Positions 43,678 through 56,100 of a stretch of 64,000 bases of DNA are shown piece after piece. Source of the stretch: Hanleya hanleyi (lineage: Eukaryota; Mollusca; Polyplacophora; Lepidopleurida; Hanleyidae); NCBI GenBank assembly GCA_036873755.1, contig JAVTVY010025384.1:1-64000 (forward strand), written 5' to 3'. Position 1 is the first letter of the stretch, and each line of letters opens with the position of its first letter. A program made the position numbers and the translations under genes. The notes under the pieces were generated by a model, which worked only from the letters and a program-made list of their open reading frames with translations, was not told the origin of the DNA and made no database searches.

Positions 43678-46600
43678 GGTCCGTGTAACCTTGCACAGTT
43701 CAATTTTCGTTTTTCGTTCTTGGTTTCTCAAAATCAAAAATTGAAATTTGACCGTCAATTTTCAATTTTCGTTTTTTGTTTCTGTAATCTCAAAATCAAT
43801 ACGAAGCTGCGCATCTGAAAACCCCTCGGCTCTGGGCGCCAGCCATTCATAATGTATTCAATTTAAAACAAGACTTCAGGAACACCAAGCAGTCAAGTAA
43901 CAAATATACAGATTATGAAAAATTTTGCCATTAGAAATGGCCTCAAACGTTTCCGTCCAATCAGAGAAACCGGTATTCATTACATAAGTCTGTTGATGCA
44001 TCGACGATGCATACCAAATTTTACATCGAACATTTGAAAATTATCTGAGATAGAGATCCCTAATGATTTCGCATAAATTAAAGATGGCCGCCCATCCTTC
44101 CCACCACTCAGAGAAACTGATGTGGTTATTCATTGCAAGTCTCTTGATACATAGATTCTGTATACCAAGTTTCATATAGAACACTGAAATGGTATCAAAG
44201 ATAAACATCATTAAAGATTTTGTATAAATTAAAGATGGCCACCAAGGTTTCCGCCCAAGCAGAAAAACCAGAACTGTCTATTGATACATCGATGATGTAT
44301 ACCAAATTTTACATTGAACACTTGAACCGTATCAGAGATATAGATCATTAATGATTTCGCATAAATTAAAGATGGCTGCCCATCCTTCCCGCCACTCAGA
44401 GGAACCGATGTGGTTATTCATTGCAAGTCTCTTGATACATCGATGCTGGATACCAAGTTTCATATAGAACACTGAAATGGTATCAAAGATATATATCATT
44501 GAAAATTTTGCATAAATTAAAGATGGCCGCCAAGGTTCCGCCCAATCAGAAACGCCAGAACTGTCATTTATCGTAAGTCTATTGATGCTTCGATGATATA
44601 TACCAAATTTTACATCGAGCACTCGGACAGTATCAGAGATAGAGATCATTAATGATTTTGCATAAATTAAAGATGGCCGCCCATCCTTCCCGCCACTCAG
44701 AGGAACTGATGTGGCTATACATTGCAGATCTCTTGATACATCGATGCTGTATACCAAGTTTCGTATAGAACACTTGAATGGTATCAGAGATATATATCAT
44801 TGAAGATTTTGCATAAATTAAAGATGGCCGCCAAGGTTTTCACCGAATCAGGGAAACTGGTTTGGTCATTCCTTTGAAGTTTCTTGATGCATCGATGATC
44901 TATACCAAGTTTCACACTGAACAGAGAAATGGTACCTAAGATACACAAGATTAATGATTTCGCATAAATTATATATGGCCGCCAAAGTTTCGAACCAATC
45001 AGGTCCAGATTCAATAGGGTTCTGGGTCATGAGCACATGGATGTGCAGTGCAAGTTTGGGGTGCCTAGGGTAAGTCGTTCTAAAGATATCTTGGTAACAA
45101 GAAAGCTGTGATGGTTTCGCATAAATTAAAGATGGCCGCCAAAGTTTCTAACCAATCAGGTCCAGATTCAATAGGGTTCTGGGTCACAAGCATACGGATG
45201 TGCACTGCAAGTTTGGTGTGCCTAGGGTAAGTCGTTCTGAAGATATCTTGGTAACGAGAAAGGTGTGACGGACAGACGGACGGACGGACAGACGGACAGA
45301 CGTACATGACGACGACAATACCCTTCGGCCAAATTTTGGCCGAGGGGTAAAAATTGAAATTTGACCGTCAATTTTCAATTTTCGTTTTTCGTTTTTGTGA
45401 TCTTAAAATCAAAAATTGAAATTTGACCGTCAATTTTCAATTTTCGTTTTTTGTTTTTGTGATCTTAAAATCAAAAATTGAAATTTGACCGTCAATTTTC
45501 AATTTTTGATTCTGGGATTACAAAAACAAAAAACGAAAATTGATATTTGACAGTCAATTTTCAATTTTTGTTTTTCGTTTTGCTTGACGCAAAAATGAAA
45601 ATCAAATATTGAAAATTGCCTCGGCTTGTCCGTTTTTCGTTTTTTGATTTAAACTTTGACGTATCAATGTTAAGTTCGCACGTGGACGGGTTATGATGTC
45701 ACTTCCGGTATGACGAGTAGAATAGAAAACGCAAATCGTGTCGCATAAGAGGTGTGGAGCGTGAGAGGCATGTGGCCCACAAGGCCATCCTCGGGAGCCA
45801 GTGTATTGATCGATTTGTTAGGGTATCTATGCATTGCCTTGGTTAGTTGCCCACGGTAGTTCTGGATAAAACAAAGATCGAGGGGTATCCTCTAAATCAA
45901 ACCAATTATTGAACAGGCTCAGCAAGCTCATTACGCCAAACCACTAGCTGCAATGTTTGAGATGTGACATCACTGGCATAACTTTGATGTCAGGCTGAAA
46001 TCGTCATCGAGAGTCAAAGCAAAACCGCCGGCTTGGGATACCGGCATGCTAATTCAAAATATCCTCGGGGGATGAAATGTTCGAGATTGAGGCAAGGACT
46101 TAAAAACCCACTCAAATCACCAAAAATGTCCGGGTAAACCCTGTGAGAGGATTCACGATTTACCTGGACTTGTGAAGATGCCCCAGACAGGTCTGGATAG
46201 ATGGCATCCCGCAGTTGTCATTGGTTATTGGCATTGAGCCCTGAGCCAATCAGGACGCAGTCTTAGATTTTCTCATTTCTGAAAATAGATGTTTAGAGCG
46301 CTACAAAAGCGAACAGCATTCATGCACACAACCGCTATTTGTTATTGATTTGAAATATAGTATTCATAAAGATACCAACAAAGATTTAATACCAATAAGA
46401 GTAAGCATCGCGGTGATGGGCCGCGAAATCCGTATATGGCCAGCGTTTCGTAAACCACCATTTCAAACAAGCACACAAACGTCACGTTTGATGCCAGACG
46501 TCTGACTGCTTCAACGCTTCAGGTCCAATCTTCATTCTCTATTTTTGGGACCTGGATCGTTGGAGCGTTCACATGCCCGTCAACGTTCAGTGTCAAAAAC

Positions 46601-47247
46601 GCTTCAACGCTTTAAGTGCGGGTGTCAAAAGCTTCAACGCATCGACGCGGGAAGTTCCTTTTGGGTTATGATTAAGGTACCCACGTATTTAATATTTTAC
46701 CCTACTTTAATGAAACTCATATGTGTATCAACCCTGTTGTTCTCCATATAATGTTTCACACCTACTGCACGAATGCCTACTCACTTCTGGACATGCGCAG
46801 TTGGCCCATTATAACCTAGCTCGAATGCCTGGCTCCAGGGATCTATAGTGTGGTGACACTCCCATGTCTTTCCCCCAACTGGCTTTCCATATTGTACTCC
46901 ACACCTGCCTAATTTAAACAATCCGATTTGCGCTTTCCATACTACTCCGCGGACCGAAAGCGATACCATAAGCCTTGCGCGTGCGCAGTTAACATTGATG
47001 CGTCAAAGTTAAAATCAAAAAACGAAAAAGTCGAGGCAATTTTCAATATTTGATTTTCATTTTTGCGCGGAGTAAAACGAAAAACGAAAATTGAAAATTG
47101 AATGTCAAATTTCAATTTTTGATTCTGAGAAACCGAAAACGAAAAACGAAAATTGAAAATTGAAAATTGACGGTCAAATTTCAATTTTTGATTTTGCGAA
47201 ACCAAAAACAAAAAACGAAAATTGAATTGTGCAAGGTTACACGGACC
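43678..47247. mobile_element. 3.57-kb terminal-inverted-repeat element inside the 5S SINE
   Basis: Left end GGTCCGTGTAACCTTGCACA at 43,678; right end is its exact complement ending 47,247. Both are followed inward by long AT-rich arms built from caaaaattgaaatttgaccg and ttcaattttcgtttttcg modules (43,700-43,800, 45,345-45,660, 47,000-47,225). The 6-bp duplication TATAAG flanks it. The interior holds a ~150-bp tandem array and non-coding sequence. No transposase is visible, so it is non-autonomous or a fold-back element. Confidence 0.88.
44068..45268. repeat. ~150-bp tandem array with alternating dimer structure
   Basis: Eight copies of a unit marked by cataaattaaagatggccgc, starting near 44,070, 44,223, 44,359, 44,511, 44,660, 44,812, 44,963 and 45,120. 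The first units alternate between a 'cccatccttcc' type and a 'caaggtt' type, giving a ~290-bp higher-order dimer; the last two share a third subtype. It ends in a (GACG/GACA)n tract (45,269-45,300) and a gccaaattttggc hairpin (~45,328-45,345). Confidence 0.85.
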
Positions 47248-47266
47248 TATAAGCCGTACTAGGCAT
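47248..47266 (-). repeat. Target duplication (right) and 5' head of the 5S SINE
   Basis: TATAAG (47,248-47,253), then on minus the 5'-most 5S-like bases (gcctagtacgg), completing the SINE head that begins near 47,266. Confidence 0.7.
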
Positions 47267-49990
47267 GAACAAGGTCCGAATACAGTCATTTGTAACCAGA
47301 CATGTGCTAATATGATCTGGTGAGGGCGGACATGTATGTGAACGACGTATCGTGATCGGATTATTATACCTAATTATAGATAATTGATGGTGGATATAGA
47401 TGGAGAACGAAAATTGAAGGTTTTTGTCTATATATTAGAAAAAACAGAAAATTTTATTTTAACCTAATTTGGCCTGAGAAATAGTTGTTGAAATGTCAAT
47501 TCGTGCCACCCAGTTTTAGACGAAATTTCGGGCGCCAGAATGTCGCATATTGAAACATCTCAACCCATCCTTTCGACGCTCCGCAGAAATCGTCTCACGC
47601 TTGAGGAAAAGTCTAACCTTTCTAGCACTTAGAAGAGCAATTCAAGCCAATTAATCGCTCGTATGCACGTTCACGTAAATTGAAATACCGGTACTTCCCA
47701 CAACATAGCATCCATTGCCGGTACGTTATCAAGAATGATTTTAACGCCTACGTGTAATTATGAAATACACAAAGGAAACAGTTTTCACACATAAAAATTG
47801 GTAAATACTTGTAAGAAGAAGATTGCCTCAGGCGGTGAATAATGAGGCATGATTTGTTGATAGCCCATGAATAGATAACAAACGAATGCAGTGATGACAC
47901 CAACAGGAATACCATCGGACTGTAGCACTTTCATAAATCACATACGTTAACGCGACAGATATAGATAAAAAATCCGCTGCTCTGAAATCTAGTTTTGACT
48001 CTATAGATGGCAACATTTCCTTTTAATTATAATGGTCATTCAAACGCTCGTATGCACTCAAGTCGTATATTTCACCTTTTACTGACAGTAAATCGATACT
48101 GTCTAACTAAGAAAAGAAAGTTTCATCTATTGGAAGTCGTATTTGAGACATATTTCTACTAGAATCACAGACATACGACCCTGTAGAAGCGACGGTCCGG
48201 GAATGCCCGAATGGGACGTGTGTCATTCCACTCAATCACCATCCGAGCAATACGCGCCGAAGGTGTTTGAAATCCTTGGCTTCATTTCCTGGCACTGGTA
48301 CACATTGAAAACTATTGTCGCGTATTTATCAGGTCAAAATGTTTCACGATTTTCACCACTTTGAAAAGGACAAAATATGACAATATCACCAATACCAAAG
48401 TCGTAGTCGATAGCTGAAAAATATAAAGAACGATTTACATATTTCATTCCTGTATATGAATATTGTTTTGTTTGTAATTCTGTTAATCAGATGTCTTCAG
48501 TTTGACTGAAGACATGTAGAACATTTCCCTGTGTTGAGTAGCTGTTGTATCATCTTGCTAACAAGCTTTTGATGAAAAAGTATATAAAAAAATAAATAAA
48601 TAAAGTAGAGAAAAAACATACAATTGCAGAAACTGAAAGAAACAGTATGGAAATCTTTAGGTCATCTTTGAGGGAATATGAAAAGATATAGAAAATTGCA
48701 GTACTGTACATATTTTTTGGAGATAGACGGACGGACTGGTGGACATGTGCAAACTCTGATGCTCCGCTGTATTCGCATGGGAATACTTTTTCTGTTTATA
48801 TATTAATTATCTGTCCAACGTTATTTTCTTTTAACCTGTACAAAATAAATCTGGCTGGTCTAAGACGACAACATTTTTCTGACAAAGATTGTAAACGGAA
48901 AGCCCAAGTGCCTCTATAAAAAAAAATCTGCTGGGGCGCACAAGTTCAGAAAGTTCAAACAGACATATGTGCATGTCGTGTGAAATGGCGACATTTTTAA
49001 ATTAATTCACTGGACGAGGTAGACTGAGGGAGATACAATCTAGTGGTACATTATAAAGCGACAATAAAATGTGAATCGATTGAGACAGATAACAAAGCAG
49101 TAAATGTAAAACATTCTGTCGGTCTGTTTTGACACTGTACACTCCAAACACATCTCTGGGTTTTTTTCACATAATCTTAATTATAACAACTCGCTCTCTT
49201 GTTTAGGCAAACGCAACTTCGCGTTTAAATCATTGACATTGTGTAGACAAAACGCATAAACAATCACGTAAGTTCGTGTCAATTCCATTTCATGTCATTT
49301 GTTTTTTTTAAGTGAAATGTTTCCACCAATAAAACGTGTTTAAAACAACCATATCATTGAGTACTACATGGAATTAAATATTGGGAACAAAACATGTTTA
49401 CGAATTGTAAGTGCATATTAATCTGTTTTGGACTGTATTGGAACGAAAGGACAGCAGTTTTGTTCATTTTTAGAACAGACAGCTTATTTGTTGTCCCCAA
49501 AAGTATATCAATTTAAGGATGACCCGTGGGTAACAGACAGGGCGCCGCTTACTGTATGCCCTGTTACGGCGCCGGTTATGCGTGGATGCGTGCAGGTCGT
49601 CCCCATCGTTTAAGCCATGCATAATCTAGGGGTGTATTAACCCCTATTGTACCGTACAATCATTTATATTCCTATTGTCATCATATCCGGAAACTTCCGA
49701 GTGGTCATCTTGGTTCACAGCGGACTCAAATTATAGCCATCAATGTTATTATAGGCCTACTGGGAAAACTATTGTAAATAATATATTGTATTGAAATGAC
49801 CATTATTGCTCTGACAAGTATGGTATACATGTATGTAATTTGACAACTTTAATGTTCGTTCGAAGAACGCAGGTCTGACCGGCGATACGGGTCACTTATT
49901 ACAAATCGGCAATTACCTCACTCATATTCTCCTACTTCACCGCAATCAAAATTCAGTGAAGCAATCGGCTGTTACATAACTGTAGATAGC
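47267..49990. other. No gene seen
   Basis: AT-rich sequence upstream of the CAP gene. Short ORFs at 48,143-48,364 and 49,428-49,613 have no domain or splice context I can support. Confidence 0.55.
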
Positions 49991-49993
49991 GGG

Positions 49994-50000
49994 TATATAT
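49994..50000 (+). promoter_or_regulatory. Candidate TATA box of the CAP gene
   Basis: gggtatatatcacc lies about 70 nt upstream of the signal-peptide ATG at 50,070. A start site near 50,025-50,030 would give a short leader. Inferred from position. Confidence 0.5.
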
Positions 50001-50069
50001 CACCACCGATTCCACGACAATTGTATTCATCCCAAGTTCAGTTCTGGAGAGCAGATCTCAGCGTCCATA

Positions 50070-50178
50070 ATGTTTGTGATATTACTCTGTATCGCGTGCT
50101 GCTGTTGGACCGGTTCGGCAGTTGAAGTGGAAGTATCACCGAGGTCGTTAAACATCGAAGTTGATATCCATTTGTTGG
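50070..50178 (+). CDS. CAP gene exon 1 (signal peptide)
   Basis: ATG 50,070; hydrophobic core FVILLCIACCCWTGSA, then an acidic/hydrophobic segment; donor G|GTAAGT at 50,179, phase 1. Confidence 0.75.
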
Positions 50179-53100
50179 GTAAGTATTGAAAACCACTTGA
50201 TGATTTGTACTCATATCGTTTTCTAAGAAGTTATAACAATTCAGCAACATATCGAAAATGCTTTAGCAAATAGTTACATTGTTATAAGGAAAACTTGTGA
50301 AATTAAAAAAACTAAAATACATGATAGTATCCGTATCCCATTTTGAATCGATCACCAATCAACTAAATTCTTATCTGAACTTGATAAATCTGTCTGATCC
50401 GGCTATCTGGCTTAGATTTTTGATGTGCTAGTAGATTGCTAGTAGATTGCAATAAAGATAATAACAATTACCGTTATTTAGCAGGTAAAAGGCATGCCAT
50501 CTGGTTACCTGCGGTTTTCTAGAATTTAGCAACAGTGTGCTGATAGTGAAATACGGATTTCTCGGTATATGCCAGGCTAACAATAGTCAAAAGTGAAATT
50601 ACAGCTTGTAATAAATAGATACAAATAGTCTCTTGATCAACTTTGTGCGTGGCGGTAATGTGATCTAAATGATATTTTTCTTGAAATTTTTCGAACTGAA
50701 ATATAAGACTTGAAATATTGCGAACCTCAGTTGCATAAAAACGGATTTATGATTAATCAAAATATGCGGCATTGAGGCAATGATGGGAAGAATTCTCTCG
50801 AAGGAAAATTTGACAGCTCAAACCAAAACCATTTTTGGTTCTTTCAAATAAACGTCCTAAATAAATTGTGCGAAAATACAATATTGGTTTAGAAAATCCT
50901 CACTCTAAAGGTCTTCAAATACCAAGATAAGCTAGACAGCACATTTCGATGCAGCATATCTCCATTTTCATGCACTTGACCACTGCAATTGTTTCAATGC
51001 TGATATTCCAGAAAATACACCCATGAAAACTCGGATAAGCAGAAATCACCTTTATTACCATCACACGCATTCCTATAGTAAAAGTACTATGAATTTCAAG
51101 GGAGTTTTCCAGTTTAGTCAGACGAGATTGGTTGGTAAGCACCAACAACGATATTAATGAGTATCTAGAGACCAAAATGTACAGAAAACTTCACATTTTC
51201 CGAATGGATAATCCGACATCTGTTAATGAACAAGGGTTAATTTTGAATGACGGACTAGACGCTTGTATGCAAATTTCTCTATAACGAAAAGCAGCGCCTT
51301 GTTTCCCGATCTGGACAGGCAGGGACTACTAAATTTACTGAAGTATATGTATGCTTCTGTCTTCATTTCCTGGTAATAACGCTTTGCAAAAATCCAAGTA
51401 TTTCGTCGGACACGGGACCATAGGACTTAGATAGTTACCGCATGGGAAATTGACCTGCGCGTATCCCAGTGAAGAGAAACACTGTTTTTGGGTGTTTCAA
51501 TCACATTTTGCTGATATTTCAGGCGACTCCACGTCATCAGAGGAACATGTAGTGTCAGTATCAGAACGAGATGTAAGTTTGAATATATTTATTCATTTCA
51601 CAGTAAATGGCTACCATTTCACTGTTTCGCATACCGGCATTTAACACATGTATGTACTTTACATTCTCACATTTAACACATATACATACTTTACATTCTC
51701 ACATTTAAAACACGTACATACTTTATATTCTCACATTTAACACATGTACATACTTTACATTCTCGCATTTAACACACGCACATACTTTATATTCTCACAT
51801 TTAACACACGTACATACTTTACATTCTCACATTTAACACATGTACATACTTTACATTCTCACATGTACATACTTTATATTCTCACATTTAACACACGTAC
51901 ATTCTTTACTTTACATTGTCACATTTAACACACGTACATACTTTACATTCTCACATTTAACACACGTACATACTTTATATTCTCACATTTAACACACGTA
52001 CATACTTTACATTCTCGCATTTAACACACGTACATACTTTACATTCTCACATTTAACACATGTACATACTTTATATTTTCACATTTAACACACGTACATA
52101 CTTTAATTTCTCACATTTAACACACGTATATACTTTACATTCTCAAATTTAACACACGTACATAATTTACATTCTCACATTTAACACACGTACATACTTT
52201 ATATTCTCACATTTAACACACGTACATACTTTATACTCTCACATTTAACACTTGTACATACAATTACACACACGTACATACTTTACATTCTCACATTTAA
52301 CACACGTACATACTTTATATTCTCACATTTAACACACGTACATACTTTACATTGTCACATTTAACACACGTACATACTTTACATTCTCACATTTAACACA
52401 CGTACATACTTTATATTCTCACATTTAACACACGTACATACTTTACATTGTCACAATTAACACACGTACATACTTTACATTCTCACATTTAACACACGTA
52501 CATACTTTATATTCTCACATTTAACACACGTACATACTTTACATTGTCACAATTAACACACGTACATACTTTACATTCTCACATTTAACACACGTACATA
52601 CTTTACATTGTCACAATTAACACACGTACATACTTTACATTCTCACATTTAACACACGTACATACTTCATATTCTCACATTTAACACGTGTACATACTTT
52701 ATATTCTCACATTTAACACGTGTACATACTTTATATTCTCACATTCAACACATGTACATACTTTAGATTATAACACTTGCACTGAACACATGTACATACA
52801 GTGGATATCCTCTCAGTTGCACTATGTACATGTAGGTATCGTATTCGTTCACATAGGATATCCTTTCATATCCTAGTAGAGTTTCACGTTCGGACATTTA
52901 CCACAGTTACGTTTACAGTCCATATTTCTTTGCATTCTTTCACCTTCACTCAACACAAACGTATAAAGAGGAAATATTTTTTCTAATGGTACAACGACAA
53001 CAATCAACAAAAACAACAACAGCAACAACTGGTAATGGTCGCAAAAGTTCATATATCCCATATTCAATCGCGTTCTGGCATCTCGTAATGAGTTGCTTCA

Positions 53101-56100
53101 GTTGAGACAAATATGTGTTTGTGGATTTGTCAAGGTTAACGCAGTCCATCCCACAACATTTCTCTGATGACCGCAACAATTCTCAAAGTAACTTGCCATA
53201 GCCACGAAATCATCAATTGGGATTGACAATTGAACGGTATTTCTTATTTGGTTTGTGACATTATAGAAGACAACAATCTTTGTTCAATGCAGACGTCATC
53301 AATCACTCCTTGGGGAATGTTCATCAATCACTCCTTGGGGAATGTTCATCAATCACTCCTTGTGAAATGTTGTACGCAGTACGGGACAGTAACTTTGCCT
53401 TTCATGAAGAACCTATGTCAAGATATACATTCGTACACATTCTGAAACATAGATTGCATATTCCGCCGACCACCTTCCACCGTAACACGAGTATACACAA
53501 ATATTCCGGGAAGTATCCTAAGAATCTTCCGTATATACTCGTCACATATGTATATCCGTCCGCATCTTGAGACCCATGAGGTATGAAAATATGACCCATA
53601 TCCCTCCTGATACTGACACACGTAACCTATGAGCATATGGTGTACATATCCATGGCCATGACAAGCACTTACGTATAAACATGTATCACATGTCCCTCCT
53701 CATACTGAAACCTGATTCTTATGAACATTTGACGCATATGCCGCAGTATTACATTTTAGCATGTGGCACATATCGCTTCGCATACTGACACCCCTAACTA
53801 ATGTGGGGCATACCCATCCGCATACTGACACTCGAAACGTACTAACATATGGCATATATACTTTGAGACTCATAACGTGTTAACATGTGACGCATATCCC
53901 TCCGCATCTTGAAACTCGTGCATATGAATATTTGACGCATATTCCGCCTCGTCTGACACCCATAACGTATGAATGTATGGCGCATATCCATCTAAAACGT
54001 GTGAAACATGTGGTAATTGTACCTCCACATACAGAGACCCATAACTTCAGAACATTGGAAGCATATCCCTCCGCATAATGACACCCGTAACGTATAGACA
54101 GTACGCACATATCCGTATGAATATATGGCGCCTATCCCTCCGCATACTGAGGCACGTAATGTAAAACACGTTACTAACGCCATTTGTGGCACATATCCCT
54201 TAACGTTTGTAGGCTACACATAGCACAGTTAAATGGACAGCCGGTGAACGATGAAGCTGAGAACATTTTTGATATGCGCAATCCAGTATTCAAAAGTTAT
54301 GTATTGATTTTCATAGCCAGTAGTTCAGATCAGAGATATACCGTGTTGTTGTTGTTGTTGTTGTTTACTACACCAGGCGGACACATGTACACAGGAGTTC
54401 GCAGAGATGGTGGATCACACCATGTGTATCAAGGACAGTCCAAAAGTCGCCTCGTTCGGTGTCGGTCGTGAAGAGAGGAAGATCATTGTACAAGAGCACA
54501 ACAAATTCCGGGCTATGGTAGATCCTCCCGCCACAGACATGCTTATGGTGGTAAGTACATGTGTATACCGTGCAGTATATAATAAAACTCGCGATCTATG
54601 CAACACCAAGGACCCTGCATGCATTACGTAATTTCAATCCATCGGAGAGTTGTCCTCTCCTGTATGAAATAATGCATGCAGTTACAACTTTGTCGTATCG
54701 AGGTGACACGGTGGCCTTTGATTGGATGCCGGCTCACTGTAACATACGAGGCAATGAAATGGCTGATCAGCTGGCCAAAAAAGCATTGTCTTTGATCAAC
54801 ATCACTGTACCGGTCCCTCTGAATGTCAATGAAGTTATGGCTCGTTTGAAGCCATACTTCGTTGACATGTGGCAGGAGGAATGGATGTATTCTAACAAAG
54901 GCCGTTTTTACCATCATCTTCAGCCTTGTGTTACAACAGGAGGCTGTGTGCCTATGTCTAGTCGTAAGGCAGATGTTCTTTTGTTCAAATTATTATCTGG
55001 GCATATTGCCGTAAATAGTGTATTGTTTAATATGAACCTGCATCCAACTGGCCTTTGTGACACCTGTAATGTTATGGATACAGTTGAACATTATCTTTTA
55101 AACTGTACACGACATACAAGGCATAGGTATCAGTTATTTGTTGACCTCACTTTAGTTGGGGTTTTTAATCATACTTTTGATAATATTCTAAAACCTGAAA
55201 AGAATAGGGATAAAATATTCAAAGCAGTGGTCAACTATATATTAAAAACACGTCGTTTCATGTTCAACTAAATTAGACCATTGACATTTTAGTTATGTCA
55301 TTATAAAGTAATGCACCGTATACAAATGTCCACTTGCTTGCTTGTCTTCGTGATACCATTGGAGGTCACGGGGGTGAGTCGTGTAGGTGGACTGTAATGT
55401 ATTGTCTGCTAGCTTGGCCCTGGGGTGTCAGTATTGCCTGACCTTAGGGTTGAGGGAGGGGGGATTGGCTTTATGTCACACTTGGGGTTGAGTTTAGTAT
55501 GACAGTTTGATATTACTGGTCTCTAAGCTTGCACCTGGGGTGTCAGCATTGCCTGGCCCCGGGGGTTGGTTTGGTGACTAGTATGCATTTTAATTTATAT
55601 TTTAATGTTATGTGTTTATAGCACATGTACTGGCCATTGGTCTGATTTGTTGAGCATGAAATTATTATACGTATATTTTTAACTTAATCATAGTATGATC
55701 ATTGAAAGTCTTTCAAATAAGTATACATAATTATTGGCTTGTCATTTTTGACAATAATTTGTGTATATGTTTATATCCCTTTCTTGGGTTCATATAGTAT
55801 TTTATGGCCTTTTTAATCCTGATTTTATCAAAGGGTCGTTGGATTCTTAATTCCTGGTGTACATGCTCATTATACTATATCATTGCTTCCTCTTTTCTTT
55901 ATCGCCTTCCTGTGGCTAAAAATCATATTGATTGCTTATATACATATATATTTATATATAAAATCACCGCAAAGTATTTAATATATTTATTATTCATATA
56001 AGCAAACTCAATGCACAGATAGTGGCGCACATACTTTTTACAAAGTGAGCGCCATCAAAATTCAAAATCTGTCTGTCTGCAACACCAAGGACACATGTTA

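Noticed and set aside
44332..45307. Minus-strand ORFs of 75-141 codons in the ~150-bp tandem array
   Set aside because: Period-derived open frames in repeat DNA, with similar peptides recurring each unit and no domain.
51640..52790. CRISPR-like array
   Set aside because: A 32-bp unit in direct tandem without unique spacers, in an animal intron: a minisatellite.
54184..54471. Alternative + frame ORF covering CAP exon 3
   Set aside because: Wrong frame for the CAP motifs; the spliced frame with AG/GT borders explains the sequence.
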